Shown here: piece after piece, positions 13,384 to 25,233 of the stretch | Numbering within the stretch: position 1 is the stretch's first letter | Layout: every line of letters begins with the position of its first letter | From: Rhodomyrtus psidioides | Taxonomy: Eukaryota; Streptophyta; Magnoliopsida; Myrtales; Myrtaceae | Reading direction: 5' to 3' | Assembly: GCA_021437785.1 (NCBI GenBank) | Contig: JAILYB010000042.1 | Coordinates: forward strand, 2,976,001 to 3,040,000 | DNA: 64,000 nt | Notes under the pieces: model-generated | Told to the model about the DNA's origin: nothing | Databases searched by the model: none | What the model saw: only the letters and a program-made list of their open reading frames with translations | Made by a program: the position numbers and the translations under genes

Positions 13384-16380
13384 TCAGGAACGTGCGTGTT
13401 TAAACAACACTTTATCCCAAAATCGATAGTAAGCTAACCTCCATGATTGGATAAACACTAACGGACCACAAAATGCACAAAAGCCAACGACGAATCCAAG
13501 CGGTATGCCCAGGTAAAACCACTTCCTCTCGATGTCATCATTGTCGCCATCGTTGCCAACTTCATGCGTCCCATTCGTGGTGATTGGGCAACTTTTGTTG
13601 AGCTGAAGCCCGCACAGCCCTGGGTTTCCTTCGAAGGAACTTTCGGAGAACGTGATAAATTGTCCGCTGGTCGGGACGCTTCCCACCAGTCGATTGTTTG
13701 AGAGGTTCAAGAACGAAAGGAAATGAAGATTCGCAAGATGAGCCGGTATGGTTCGATTGAGGTAGTTCCATGACAGGTCCAATGACTCGAGCTGATATAG
13801 ATCCCCCAAAACGGAAGGAATGGAACCCGAAATAGCATTATGTGATAGGTTGAGGTAACGGAGTGCTTTAAGATCCCCAAGTGTGTCTGGTATTGGCCCC
13901 TCCAATCTATTGCCCGAGAAGTCGATCAACGTGAAAACAGTCAGAATCTTGACAAGTTCTAGCTGTAGACCTTTGAAGGTTACAATCACTGTATCTTGAT
14001 AAGGGGATCCACGCCAAGGAAGTTGATGCAGGTAATTGAAGTCTACATTGGCCTTCATAGCCTCCCAGGATGCGAGGAGACCTGCAGGCAGCATGCCGCA
14101 AAAATCGTTTGAAGACAAGTCAACGATTTGAAGCTTCTGAAAGGCGCGGAGACCATGTAGACATCCAATTTCCCCATGCAATTTGTTGGATCGTAAAACA
14201 AGGACACGGAGACTCGAGATAGCCTTGAAATGGCATGGAAATGTCCCGTCTATCAGATTGTCCCCAATGTTCACAATCTCCAACATCGGGCAATTTGCCA
14301 ATGATAGTGGAATCTGCCCCTGCAACAAATTCTCACTCATATCCAGTGTCTTCAGACTGCACGTTGTAGGGATGTTTTGAGGAATGTTTCCACTCAAGTG
14401 GTTATTTCTCAGATTCAACACTGAAAGGGATGCCATCATTAAACAATCTGGAATAGTTCCGTTTAGATGGTTGTGCGATAAGTCAAAAAATTCAAGATAA
14501 TCAGCTTCACAAATTGACTTGGGTATGGACCCATGGAAATTATTCTTTGAAAGGGAGAAGAAATACATGCTTGATAGATAATCGCCGATGTTATCCGGGA
14601 TAACAGAAGTAAAGTTGTTACTTGATAAATCCAAGAAGGACGTGACTGATAGGAGTGGCAAACTCCCTCGGAGCATGTTTGAATGGAGGTCGACCACAGT
14701 TAGAGCATGAGTAAGATTGGGCAGAGGTGTTTGGAACTCTTCAAAGAAATTGGAGGAAAGATTGAGAAACTGAAGATTTCCTAGTGTCCATAGCCATTGC
14801 GGTATTTCCCCTCGAATATAATTGTGGGAGAGGTCGAGGGAGGCCAAATTGGACTGGTTAGCCAAAAATTGCGGGAATTTCCGCAGCTCATCCATATTCA
14901 TCGAGCCACAAAAATTATTGGAAGAAAGGTCGATGACACGGAGCCCGCGCAGTTGGTAAATGGATGCCGGTATTGACCCTTGCAACAGATTGCTACCCAA
15001 ATCAAGCTCTTCCAGTCGATACGAGGAGGCATTCGGATATATGATAAGCTGACCATCAAATCTATTATCTGAAAGCCATATCCTCGTAAGTCGGGGAAGT
15101 ATAAACAGAGACGGGGGAATGTCGCCTTCCAACGAATTGTTCCGCATGTCCAGATATTTAAGATTCAGAAGATCTTGCCAGCCAACAGAGTCGATCGGAC
15201 CCGTTAAAGCATTATTGAATAAATATATTTGGGTCAGATTTCTGGATGCACCAAATGGCGGGACTGAACCAGTAAGATTATTAGAAGACAAGTCCAAATA
15301 AGTCAGCTCTGACAAGTTCTTCATGGAGCTCGGGATCGATCCACTCAATCCGCAATAAGACAAATCTAATCCCCACAACTTTCTGAGATTACCGATTGAA
15401 TCAGGAAGCCTCCCTGAAATATTCGTTCCACTTAGGACTAAAGTCTCGAGAGAACTATCCATCGGAAAATCGGGCAAAGAAACCTGAAGAAGTGGGTTGG
15501 ATGACAATTCTAGGGTCTGAAGTGTTTTTACCTGGAAGACTTCTTGGGGAAATTCTCCTTGCAGGCCACAATCACTTAGGGTCAGTGTTTTCAAGCTGGA
15601 AAAATTCGCTAAGAAAGAAGGAACTGTGGTGGACAGGTCGTTGCCATCTAGTCGAATGACGGACAGATTAGCAAGACTCATGAGAGAAGCGGGGATTGGA
15701 CCAGACAGAGAACAGCCAGACATGCTCAACACCTCAAGTTTCGGCACTGAAGAAGACAACGCATCGCACCACTCACTTCCCTCACCAGACACGTTGACCC
15801 TATCAAGGTACAGCTCTCTCAACTCCCCCATGTCCCCAATCAGCGACCTCAAATGAGGCTTCTCAAGTTTCAGCAAACCTGTGTCATCATCGTTACCAGG
15901 AGTAGAGAGATCAAGGGTACGTAGCTTCGTCAGGCGCGATAGCTCTGCCGGAATCTTCCCGGCAAATCCGGCAGCGGACAAGTTGAGATGTTGCAAGCGA
16001 TTGAGATTCGCGAGGTTGGACGGAACTGGTGAGGAGTTGAAATCGTTGAATGCCAAGCTCAGGTTCCGAAGGAACTCGAGCTTAAAGAGGCTCGACGAAC
16101 CGTTGATTCCCCCAGAGATCCACTCTTCACTCAAATCGAGACCGACGACAAGGCCATCCTCACACGTCACGCCGTTCCATGAATCGGCGCTTCGGTCCCA
16201 CTGTACTAGCTTGGATGACTCAGAGGCATCGAAGACAAGGCTGTTTCTCAGCTCGAGCAAAAGCGATATTTGGTCGACGCCGAGGCAGTGGGTTGAAGCT
16301 GAAGAAGCCCTAGCGATGTGGGAGAAGATGGAGATGGTGGATATAGCAAGAAGAAGCCATAAGAAGATCGGACGGTTCAT
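13384..16380 (-). CDS. LRR receptor-like protein (Ve1/Cf type), intact, single exon
   Basis: This encodes a cell-surface leucine-rich-repeat receptor-like protein of the Ve1/RLP class. Members detect extracellular ligands and signal through SOBIR1/BAK1-type kinases because they lack a kinase of their own. The frame is open from 16488, but the Met at 16380 (MNRPIFLWLLLAISTISIFS) starts a proper signal peptide, giving 998 residues. In order: signal peptide (1 to about 26), LRRNT_2 cap (about 30-75, C-LGVDQISLLLELRNSL and W-GVTCEDG), about 30 extracellular LRRs of the LxxLxLSxNxLSGxIP type, an island near the C-terminal repeats (YQDTVIVTFKGLQLELVKIL, typical of Ve1-like proteins), last repeats, cap (NPGLCGLQLNKSC), an acidic stretch (DGDNDD), one membrane segment with small-residue motifs (WFYLGIPLGFVVGFCAFCG) and a short basic tail. 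No stop or frameshift is seen. The ligand is unknown. Confidence 0.93.
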   Translation of the reverse strand: MNRPIFLWLLLAISTISIFSHIARASSASTHCLGVDQISLLLELRNSLVFDASESSKLVQWDRSADSWNGVTCEDGLVVGLDLSEEWISGGINGSSSLFKLEFLRNLSLAFNDFNSSPVPSNLANLNRLQHLNLSAAGFAGKIPAELSRLTKLRTLDLSTPGNDDDTGLLKLEKPHLRSLIGDMGELRELYLDRVNVSGEGSEWCDALSSSVPKLEVLSMSGCSLSGPIPASLMSLANLSVIRLDGNDLSTTVPSFLANFSSLKTLTLSDCGLQGEFPQEVFQVKTLQTLELSSNPLLQVSLPDFPMDSSLETLVLSGTNISGRLPDSIGNLRKLWGLDLSYCGLSGSIPSSMKNLSELTYLDLSSNNLTGSVPPFGASRNLTQIYLFNNALTGPIDSVGWQDLLNLKYLDMRNNSLEGDIPPSLFILPRLTRIWLSDNRFDGQLIIYPNASSYRLEELDLGSNLLQGSIPASIYQLRGLRVIDLSSNNFCGSMNMDELRKFPQFLANQSNLASLDLSHNYIRGEIPQWLWTLGNLQFLNLSSNFFEEFQTPLPNLTHALTVVDLHSNMLRGSLPLLSVTSFLDLSSNNFTSVIPDNIGDYLSSMYFFSLSKNNFHGSIPKSICEADYLEFFDLSHNHLNGTIPDCLMMASLSVLNLRNNHLSGNIPQNIPTTCSLKTLDMSENLLQGQIPLSLANCPMLEIVNIGDNLIDGTFPCHFKAISSLRVLVLRSNKLHGEIGCLHGLRAFQKLQIVDLSSNDFCGMLPAGLLASWEAMKANVDFNYLHQLPWRGSPYQDTVIVTFKGLQLELVKILTVFTLIDFSGNRLEGPIPDTLGDLKALRYLNLSHNAISGSIPSVLGDLYQLESLDLSWNYLNRTIPAHLANLHFLSFLNLSNNRLVGSVPTSGQFITFSESSFEGNPGLCGLQLNKSCPITTNGTHEVGNDGDNDDIERKWFYLGIPLGFVVGFCAFCGPLVFIQSWRLAYYRFWDKVLFKHARS

Positions 16381-16860
16381 CGGAAGAAGAGGGAGCAGGG
16401 ACGAGGGAGGCAACCGAAACGAAATCTGAGACTCAGGAGTGGAGAGAGGGAGGAGTCGTCCAACGCAAGTACAATCGAGAGTTAACAAAGCACATATTTG
16501 AACAAGAATTTGAAAACCCTTTGCGAAGATCGCGCCTTTGGTGGTGATTGTGATTGAACTGAAGAAGGGTGCTGATTGTGATTGAAGGACTTTCCATTCC
16601 CATAATAGAATAATCGACAGTTATGCTTTAACTTCCTCCAAAGTAGACGCAATAGCTTTATAACTTGACTTTGACTTTGACTGGAGAATGCAAAATTTGT
16701 CGTTTCGGTGCTCCCCCTTGTTCGAGGATTGATTTCCAAAATGCCGTTTGTGGACGTTAAGCACATAACGTCGATGGTAAATTTGAAATGTCCACAATAA
16801 CGAACCTTGTAAATTATCACTTACTCTTTGTGGTTTTGTATTTATCACAAGAAGGGGCAT
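16381..16860 (-). promoter_or_regulatory. 5' flank and leader of the receptor-like protein gene
   Basis: This is the upstream region of the receptor gene. About 16490-16850 is duplicated at 12025-12370. I see no clear TATA box. The first 108 bases upstream of the chosen start are in frame and open, so a longer N-terminus is formally possible but would bury the signal peptide. Confidence 0.5.
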
Positions 16861-17264
16861 AACTATTCCTATGTTATCAATAAAAAAAAAACATGATTTT
16901 ACCATTCATGAACGTAATAGTAAATATAACGATAGTAAGTGGCTAACATTGTTGCAAAACCTAGTCAATTTACTAAATGGGTAGGTAGTAAGTCAGACGC
17001 TTTCGACCACTTTATTTAAAAATTTACGAATGGGTGTTACAAATTTACTATAGAACGGAAACTGTTCCTATGGGCCAGACGTATTGTTAGACACTTTCTT
17101 TTGATTCTTAGATGCCTCATCAAGACCAAGAAGCAAGGAAGAGTGAGGTTTTCGATGGCATTTTCCTCCAGCGTTACTGTATAGGGCAATGTTGTTGTTG
17201 TTGTTGTTTTTTTTATTTTTTTTTGGGGGGGGGGGGGGGGGGTAAAGGTGTATAGGGCATTGTT
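16861..17264. other. Intergenic sequence with a poly-G run
   Basis: There is a run of about 18 Gs at 17225-17242, preceded by a T-rich stretch. No gene is recognised. Confidence 0.6.
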
Positions 17265-18485
17265 GGTGAATGTGATTTTTACTTGAATGGCGGCAATCTA
17301 AACTAAATCACCTCACGGTGCTCGACTTGGCTACTTGATGAGTAAGTTGCTCGACTCGGGCACTCCCAGCTGCTAGACATTTGACTGTTTTTTCGCCCGT
17401 CATGATGCTCGCAATTGAAAGAAAGCGGAACGCGTCTATGGTACGTACGAAGGTGTTGCAGATTGGAGCACTAATGGCATTGTAGAAAACTTTGTTTTGT
17501 GTTTTTCTTCATTTGTAATTAAAAAGCGCAAAAAACAAAACATTGAAAAAAAAAAAGGACAAGTGCAGTTTTTTTTTTGGGTCAAAGTAGCTTTTCATTC
17601 CTATCCACAATAAAATAGAGAAACATTGCGGTCCAACTGTTACAACTTCAAACAAAACAAGATCCAGATAACAAAATAAATAATTAGAGCAATGATAGGA
17701 ATTACTTGTTCAAATGGAAAATCTGTAGCTTCTTCAAATCAAATCGACAGTCGATCATCAAATCTATCTTTACTAATGAGCACACATTGAGATCTTCATC
17801 TTTCGCTATGACTTTACCTTTTGGCGATGCGTGTTTAGATTTGGCGTCTCCAACACTATTGCCATGCAGAATAGTAAGGTTGAACGGGCATAAATTTGAT
17901 AGTGAGAGCGATTTCATGAAACCCTTTCGATCTCCTTCGAAACTGAACATATAAGCTAATGAAATGTGCGGAGAGCGAAAACCTGAAAATATATACTAAA
18001 AGCTCCCTGAAGTGGGAGATAAAAACTTCCACATCTTCCACAAACGGAAGAAAAGTGAGAAAAAAGAAACAGAAAATTAAATCAGCCAACGAAAATGAGA
18101 GGAGAGGGAGTGATCTGGATCAAACCCTCCCCCTCCATAGAGAAAGAAGAAGGAACTTGTGTGGAGATGGGAAGGAGAGGAGATGAGGTGATGACTAGGC
18201 TTTGTGGATTCGATAAGTGCGTTGAAAGTTCTTAAACTTATTACGAATATACAATTGAGTCTTGAAACTAAAATAAAAATAAAAATGCAAGGAAGTCATA
18301 ATATTTGCTAAAAAGTGCAGTAGAGTCCTAAAACTTTCAAAAGATGCCATCAAGTACTAAAACCATTAAAGTGCAATCGATTTTTAAAACTTTCAAATAG
18401 TGTAATCAATTCCTAAAATTTTCAAGCCAATACATTTTTTGAATGTTTTAGGACTCAATTGCATCATTGTGACAAGTTTTAGAAC
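17265..18485 (-). repeat. Duplicated block, copy 2 (paralogue at 290-1720)
   Basis: This is the direct-orientation partner of 290-1720. The minus-strand frame at 17950-17702 (82 codons) keeps the motif FNLTILHGNSVGDAKSKHAS and then DEDLNVCSLVKIDLM, against FNLSILHEDGVGN and NEDLGVCSLLKMDLV in the other copy. Several differences are conservative, so part of this may once have been coding. The degenerate AGTCCTAAAA repeats lie at its right end. Confidence 0.5.
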
Positions 18486-18600
18486 TTAATTATGTTAGAA
18501 AGTCCAACCCAAAAGCTTAAGCTCATAAATGGAAAGAGATACATGAATATAAAGAGCATACAAGACCCATCCACAACCGACGTGGGACAACTGTTGTTCT
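18486..18600 (+). mobile_element. Fragment of an unrelated LTR
   Basis: It begins TGTTAGAAAGTCCAACCC and includes AACCGACGTGGGACAA, wording common near the start of plant Copia or small LTR elements. It stops exactly where the copia 1 LTR begins at 18601, so copia 1 probably inserted into it. Confidence 0.45.
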
Positions 18601-19622
18601 TGGCTAGGCTATACACCTAAAGGGGGTGAATAGGTGTATATATCGAATTTTGATGAATAGTGCAGAATTGATAAAACAAACGAAATTGAGATAACACAAG
18701 TGATAGCAAAGTATTGCAGTGCTTCTGCCAGACGGTTAATAGATGCAGTTGATAGAGGCAGAAAGAGTAGGAAAGCGTTGCACACAAGATTATAGTGGTT
18801 CGGTTTTTGAGGGCCTACGTCCACTCTCCCACACTAACAGCCTACTGGCTAGATTTCACTAAGTATCAGAATAAGATATTACAGAAACACGAGTGACTGC
18901 TCGAACTTCCACTGCTTCAATAGAAGCGGACTATGCCTCTACCAAGATTTTTCACTCAGTACTCTTTCTCTACTTTACTGTCTCTTACGGGATTCACTAA
19001 GGTGCTTTTAGACAAACAATGAAGCTCTCTTTGAATGAGGTCTGTTCTTTCTTGGTCGTCTTCCGTTCTTTGAACTTCTTGCTCTTTATATTCCTCGTCC
19101 TCCAAGCTCCCCGCTGGACAGATCCACTCCGAGGATCAATCACCAAAACTAGCCATTGGTTAGATCACTAGTCGTTTACGGTAAGATACACCAGAAATTT
19201 GGAAAGATATATTCGCCCATACAAATATATCGAAGACCTTTAAACAAAGAATCTAATTAAGGTATTTTCCTAAACATTGAATTGGCAATCAGGATAACCT
19301 TTAAAAAGAAAACCTTTAGGAAATCATTTTGATTGACACAATGACGATATGACTTAGCATCGAAATCTTCTTCCAGATCATTGACCGTTAGTGGGGAAGT
19401 TTGATCTGCTACAACAGAAAATAAGATTTAGTTGGAATATATAATCAAAGTATGTGAACGTCCACCCAGTGTGCCTCTGCCATATGGTTTGCCTGCTTCT
19501 ATCAAGATGGATATGTTAGAGATAAACACAGTGAAATACATATCCTTCAGGTTCAATCAAATTCTAATTATCAAGACATGAATGGTTCTATTTACGTCAA
19601 GATCAATAGTAATTTCCTAACA
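18601..19622 (-). mobile_element. 3' LTR of copia 1 (1022 bp)
   Basis: On the minus strand it starts TGTTAGGAAATT directly after the purine tract and ends GCCTAGCCA. It contains CACCTATTCACCCCCTTTAG near its end, a wording shared with the copia 2 LTR and common in this class, and a conserved block near 18800 (GGTTCGG and CCTACGTCCACTCTCCCAC). Confidence 0.75.
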
Positions 19623-19637
19623 ATCTCCCCCTATTTT
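19623..19637 (-). other. Polypurine tract of copia 1
   Basis: Read on the minus strand it is AAAATAGGGGGAGAT, abutting the LTR start TGTT. A second tract (AAAAAGGGGGAGAGAC) lies near 19743-19758. Two such tracts also occur in copia 2. Confidence 0.8.
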
Positions 19638-20173
19638 GATGGAGACAAAACTATTTTCTCGAATTGCGATAGAGCTTATAAAGAGCAAACTTACAGAGCA
19701 ACCTGGTGTCTTATAAAGAGCAAACTTACAGAGCAATCTGGTGTCTCTCCCCCTTTTTGTCAGCATCAAAAGATCAAAGATCAACATAAGGCAAATAATT
19801 TATTTAAACATGTAATTTATAGTACGTCAGTACATTGCATGCTAGCATAATCATGATAGAAAATGCAACAAAACATGAGGGTGGAGAATCATTGTGGAGG
19901 TTGTGAAGAAGGGGATGGTTTGGATGTGGCAATGTCAAAGGGTACGCGAACAAGGTTGAAGGTGGTCAAGTCCCGCAACCGCATATCGAACACCTCTGTC
20001 AAGTTCTTCATTTCTCGGGCCAGCAAAACTTGGTTCTAAGCAAACATAACCAGATCCCCTGAAACCTGGTCTTGATCTTTCTTGACTTCAACTGGTAGAC
20101 AGCTTTCAATAGATTTCAGGCGACTTTGAAGAGCATCAGTTTGCTTGAAGAGTTCTGCCCGGAGAATAGTGAT

Positions 20174-22411
20174 CTACTGCTGCATCTTCTCTTGTCCCTG
20201 CTGAATGTTTAAGAAATGCTGTGAGAAGTTCTCAAGTGCTTGTATCAATTTCTCCCCCTGAGTGTCAGCCCCTTCTTTAAGACTGGCAAGATCAAGTTTG
20301 TCAGCAAGAACAGTTCGCTCCTCTTCACATTGAGCTCTTTCACTGCGAAGAACTTCAAAGTATTCTTCGCGAAGTTGTTGCTTTTCCTTCTCTCTTTTTG
20401 CTCTTCGTGCCTCTGCTTCAGCAAGTTCTTCAGCTTTTCGTTTCTTTTCTTCCTTAATGACTCTCGTGACGGCTGCTGTGGCTGCAAGTTGAGCTTGAGC
20501 GATGCTTTCCTTCTTAGAAAGAGCATCTGCTTCTGCCTGTGCCTTGGCAGTAGCTTCTACTTTTGCTTTGGCCTCTTCAAGCAATCTGGCATGGGTCGCA
20601 GCTTCCAACTGAGCTTGTGTTGCTGCTTCTTCTTGAGCTTCTTCACGAATCTGAGTGTCCAACTCTCAAATTATGTCTTCAGTTTGTTGAATAGCCTACT
20701 CCTTTCCTTCAAACAAAGCTGTGGCACTCTCTTCCAATTCACTACTCTTTTCCAGTAGAGTAGTTTCTCCTTTTTCCATTTCCTCGGCAATCTGTGCATC
20801 AATCGTAGTCTAAGAAGACTTCTGGCTTAGAAGAGAGGCATCACCAGAGATAGTTTTCTCAGAATCAGAGGAGACAGAGTCCTTCTTAACTCTTTTTCCT
20901 TTCTTCGGGGACACAGAAACTTTCCTTAAACCTATTCTCTTTGGTCTTCCTTTCAATTTCACCAATGTTGCACCAATGATATTCTTTGCAGCATCATCAA
21001 GATCACAGCCTATCTTGATGATCTGACTATCCTTATCCATCCAGCCATCAGGAGTGACATAAAAATGCATCTTAAATAATGTATCAGCTCCTATTGTCAT
21101 ACCTGGCAGAATTTCTTTCTTCATCTTCGAGGGGGATTTGACATCCAATGCTCGAAACAGTTTGGTAATAAGAGCTCCATAAGGAAGTTGGCCAGCTCGC
21201 TTGGTGACAGTGCGATACATCTGAAAGATGATAATATGTGCCAGCCAAAAAGACTTGCCTTTGACAATTGCAGCCATCAATCGAGCTTCGTACCTTGATA
21301 CATCAGTAGTGGATGAGGCTTTAGGACGAATACATCCAATGAGAATTTTGTCCACGATCCTGTAGATCAGAGGCATGGCAGCATAGTTGATGTGCGTCCC
21401 GATGCTCCTTCGATAGTCAGTATCTTCTGTGATCAACTTGTAAGCTTCGTTAGACGAAATCTTGATTTTCACAAAGTCAGACGCTCTTACTCCAATGAGA
21501 GATGCTATAAGTTCGGCAGACACAACATACCAAAAATCACCAACTTTGAAAGTCATTATGTTCGGGTTCTTTGTGAAATGCAAGTTTGAATAAAATAGAG
21601 CCACCAATTCAGGGTACACAACTTCAGAGTCGGTACAAAAGGTTAGCAAGTCTAACTTCTCAAACATCTCAATGACAAGAATACCATGACTATCAAGATA
21701 GTCAAAATCAACCGTCTTATGTGGCATTACTTTTCTTGCCAGAAAGCTTTCAAAAGAGTCATAATATTGTTGACTCTTGAATAGTTTGGGTCGAAATTTT
21801 GTATCTTTTGCAAACCCACCAAAAGTTCGAAAGTTCTCAAACAGCAAATCATCATCATCAGTAGTCCTCACCCGAGACTCAGTTTCATCTCATTCTTCGA
21901 AAGAATCATATGTTTCGTCTACATCAGCATGAATCTTTTCCTTCCCTTTCGATGTACCAACATCCTGTTTCTCAACATTGGCTGAATCAAAAGGACTTGC
22001 AAATTTCCTAACCTCAGTCTCAACATCCGAAGCAGAATCGAACCCAAAATTTTTCACAAACTGTTCCACAGCATGATCATTCATCCCGGATTCACGCATG
22101 AGGGTTATGGATTTTTGTATCCCCTCAAGAGTTTGTAAAGGAAAGGGAGTAGAAATGCTCGAACCTGGACTCGGATGAGTGGTAGGAGTGTGAAAAACTT
22201 GTAAAGATCCCTCCTTTGGCGGGGAGTTTGTAGACCCACTCGATCCTCGTTCTGCTGAGGAAACTTCCATGCTATCGGAGTCTTCGTCCACCAAGAAAAT
22301 GTATGAGGGACCGCGTTTTGAGAACAAGTCAGCTTGGGAGGATGTACTTTGTGATCGGCGAACAGAGGTGGAGGTTTTCTTTGGCTCGAGGGAGACAGGT
22401 TTATGAGGCAT
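20174..22411 (-). pseudogene. Env-like extra ORF of copia 1, broken by in-frame stops
   Basis: One frame runs from 22411 to 20174 (about 745 codons) and is interrupted only by in-frame stops, including those at about 21890, 20810, 20696 and 20669. The N-terminal part is Ser/Thr-rich. The middle (21871-20810) has the block seen in plant retrotransposon extra ORFs, with FDYLDSHGI, GQLPYGALITKLF and TPDGWMDKDS. The C-terminal part is a strongly charged Ala/Glu/Lys coiled coil. The same block occurs in copia 2 (FELKYFDSNGI, GQLPYAALIYRII, TPAGWRTKN). SIRE-type elements call this ORF env-like, but I see no clear signal peptide or membrane segment. Confidence 0.75.
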
Positions 22412-22783
22412 GACGGAGAAGCTGAACGGTTTTAGTGTGGAAAGTTTGAATTTTTAAGAGGATAGGAGAAAGGTGATAGCTTTTTGAGGGGTGGTTGTGT
22501 GTGAAAAGAGTGAGAAACTGTTCCTTTTATAGGGATAGTGTAAAGAGCGGTTATTAAAGGTAACTTCCCGAGCGGTTTTCCAAGATGGCCGATAAGGTAG
22601 GGGTTTGTGATAAATGGTAACGGGTAGTTTTTCTTGGGAAGTGGATATGCATAATAATATTCAGTCAATCAATCACAGCATATTCGAATAAAATCATAAG
22701 AGATTTGAGATTATACCTTCGCTTCTTAGCAAATTGGAAAGGATTTTATTTCCTTGCTTTCAACCCATGTTTCCTGCATCTAC
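22412..22783 (-). other. Spacer between RNase H and env-like ORF of copia 1
   Basis: This is non-coding spacer in the retrotransposon. I see no further gene. Confidence 0.55.
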
Positions 22784-23191
22784 TCAAGATTTCATAGGAA
22801 AGTTAGTAATTCCAAGCTTTTCTTTAATAAAATTGAAACTACCTTTTTCAAGAGGCTTTGTAAAGATGTCGGCCAATTGATTTTTAGAATCAACAAACTG
22901 AATATGAACATCATTGTTTTGCACATGGTCTCTTATGAAGTGATGCTTGATCTCGATGTGCTTCGCCCTTGAGTGAAGAACAAGATTTTTTGTCAAGCTA
23001 ATGGCGCTTGTGTTGTCACACTTAATTTCAACGTTGGATTCCTCAATATTATAGTCTTGAAGTTGTTGCTTCAACCACAAGATTTGTGTGCAGTAGCTTC
23101 CCAGTGCAACATATTCTGCCTTTGCCGTGGATAGAGCCATTGTACTCTGTTTCTTGAAAAACCACGATACCAGCATGTTTCCCATTAGGTG
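22784..23191 (-). pseudogene. Copia 1 RNase H, C-terminal part of pol
   Basis: The reading contains MGNMLVSWFFKKQSTMALST, AEYVALGSYCTQILWLKQQL, DNTSAISLTKN, HSRAKHIEIKHHFIRDHV and ADIFTKPLEKGSF, the standard Ty1/copia RNase H end. Its upstream part is at 37264 onward, separated by element B. The five bases at its border (23187-23191, AGGTG) are the target-site duplication. Confidence 0.9.
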
Positions 23192-24351
23192 TGTTGCGAC
23201 CCTCTTGAGGTTGTCGGGCTCTCGAGGGCTAATGGGCCGTCCTGTCTGGTCGGACGTGGGCCTCTCCCAAGGCCCATTACCCAAATCGCAACGGAGGTAT
23301 GCGTGATCGACTTTCAGTGTGGTCTAGTGACATGTGCTAAGTGTGCATGCCATGGAGTCGCCACCAATCATTTTTTTAGGGTGTGATTGGACCACCCAAT
23401 CGAATAGTTGGGAGTTTCTATTCAATTCTGCGAGAACCAGAGAAATGGTTTCGGGGACTTAGTTACACCAACTGTCAGAGTTGACGCCCTTTCGGTACCT
23501 AAGTTGACTGAATTTTCTAGCCTGAGATTCATGCGGATGAGTAAGGTATGAACCCTAAATCTAGAAATTCATGCAGATAGGAGTGATTATCCTAGCAATC
23601 ACAATCAGTAATAAAATGCGCAACTCAAGGAATCTAGATATGCAAATAAATCACTTGGCATTCCTAGTAAGGCCCTATTTATCAATCACAGCTCAAGAAT
23701 GATTTAGCTGTCCTAGTCATTCTACACACGATCTAACCTAAGAAAAGCATTAGGAAGCATCGAAGGAGTTCGAGAGTACTCACATGGGGTTCGCCGTGCC
23801 CTGGTTTGGTCTTGGACGAGCCGACCCGATTATATTTGGGGATCCACTCGGCGTTTTACACCATGAAATCATGTGAAACAAAAACGAAAATATTCAGCAA
23901 GGGGAATTTATTGTAGATGGTGGTCGATCTAATTGGACGTCAAGACTAAAAAATATGTAGAAATTTACAAATTAAAATACTCGAATGACATTTTTTTGCC
24001 AAATTCAACTCTATGCGTCGTGAAGAAACACATGCAATTGAACTTGAATTTTGACTATTTATGAGTTCAAAATGAAAAAGAAATTAAAATAAAAATATTG
24101 ACTATTTTTCTATATTTTTACGACATCGAACGCTATTTTTCTTCATTTTTCATGTATTTTTCTATTTTTGGAAAATATTAAAAAATATTAAAAAATATGA
24201 CAAATTATTTTTTTTTATCAAAAATGGTTCCTTTAGCTTGGTCAAGGTTACCAAAGATGATTTTTTAATTTTTTTTTAACTTTTTATAGATTTTTTTATG
24301 AATTTTTTAAAAATAAACTATGAAAGACTGATAAAAAATCAGGTGTCAACA
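23192..24351 (-). mobile_element. 3' LTR of element B (1160 bp)
   Basis: On the minus strand it runs from TGTTGACACCTGA to GGGTCGCAACA; the 5' LTR ends GGGTCGCGACA. It is nearly identical to 36105-37263. It contains an internal copy of TGGCGACTCC (minus strand, 23354-23363), about 170 bases before the LTR end, resembling the primer-binding site. Confidence 0.93.
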
Positions 24352-24365
24352 GCTGCCCCTCTTTG
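24352..24365 (-). other. Polypurine tract of element B
   Basis: On the minus strand this reads CAAAGAGGGGCAGC, directly before TGTTGACACC of the 3' LTR. Element A has AAAAAGGGGCAGC in the same place. Confidence 0.88.
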
Positions 24366-24864
24366 AGAGGAATTTCGTCAGAGGTTTCTCTCAAAGACAA
24401 GGTGACACCTGTATTCTGATCGACTCGACTGGGAAAATAAAAGAAATCATGACATCCAATTTTCATGCCCATCAATGTGTGCTTTTCCTTAAAAAGAGAT
24501 GTGCTCATTCAATTCCCTGATATGATGTAAGAAAGTTAAGGAGTAGATAGACTTCCCTGCCCCTTACCTGTCGAATGCTTGCGGCATTTGCTGTGTCTGA
24601 TGGGTTCAAGTAGATTCCTAAGGACTTGTCATCGGAGTGTCCTGGGGATGTTAAGCTCTGACCTGTATGGTAGGTCAAACCATAATGGGATTCCTAACTG
24701 ATAGGAACCTAAGGAAGACGCATCCCACATTTGGGAATTTGCCAAGGGTTTTGATCCGTGTGGTGGACTAAACTAGAAATGGCTTGCCTAATGTAAGGCT
24801 TATTAGGGAAAACGAATCCTCCCGCGTTCGGGATTCATCAAGGTTTTGATCCGTATGGTGGATC

Positions 24865-25233
24865 GGACCATTGGGTTGATCCTTCAGGCGGTCTCTACCA
24901 GTCCTTTGACCCTTCAGGCAGTTTCTACCATTCATTGACCTTTCATGCGGTTTCTACCATTGAGTTGACCCTTCAGGCGGTTTCTACCATTGGTTGACCC
25001 TTCAGGCGGTTTCTACCATACATTGACCCTTCAGGCGGTTTCTACCATTGTTTTGACCCTTCAGGCGGTTTCTTCCATTGGTTGACCCTTCAGGCGGTTT
25101 CTACCATACATTGACCCTTCAGGCGGTTTCTACCATTGTGTTGACCCTTCAGGCGGTTTCTACCATTGATTGACCCTTCAGGCGGTTTCTACCATTGAGT
25201 TGACCCTTCAGGCGGTTTCTACCATTTATGAGA
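24865..25233. repeat. Tandem array, about 12 units of 29 bp (element B)
   Basis: The unit core is TTGACCCTTCAGGCGGTTTC followed by TACCAT and 2-5 variable bases. About 12 units are present, the outer ones more diverged. Element A carries the same unit in the same relative position (54018-54510), on the opposite window strand as expected for opposite insertion. Confidence 0.92.

Noticed and set aside
15881..16429. Plus-strand frame of 182 codons opposite the receptor gene
   Set aside because: It is the antisense shadow of a Leu-rich repeat gene and has no domain.
16381..16488. Longer N-terminus of the receptor-like protein
   Set aside because: It would place 36 residues before a clear signal peptide; the Met at 16380 fits better.
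20240..20758. Ser/Phe/Leu-rich plus-strand frame of 172 codons
   Set aside because: It lies antisense to the charged coiled-coil part of the copia 1 env-like ORF.
23189..23386. Short ORFs at 23189 and 36069
   Set aside because: Both lie at the ends of the element B LTRs and cross the LTR border; the sequence is repeated because the LTR is.
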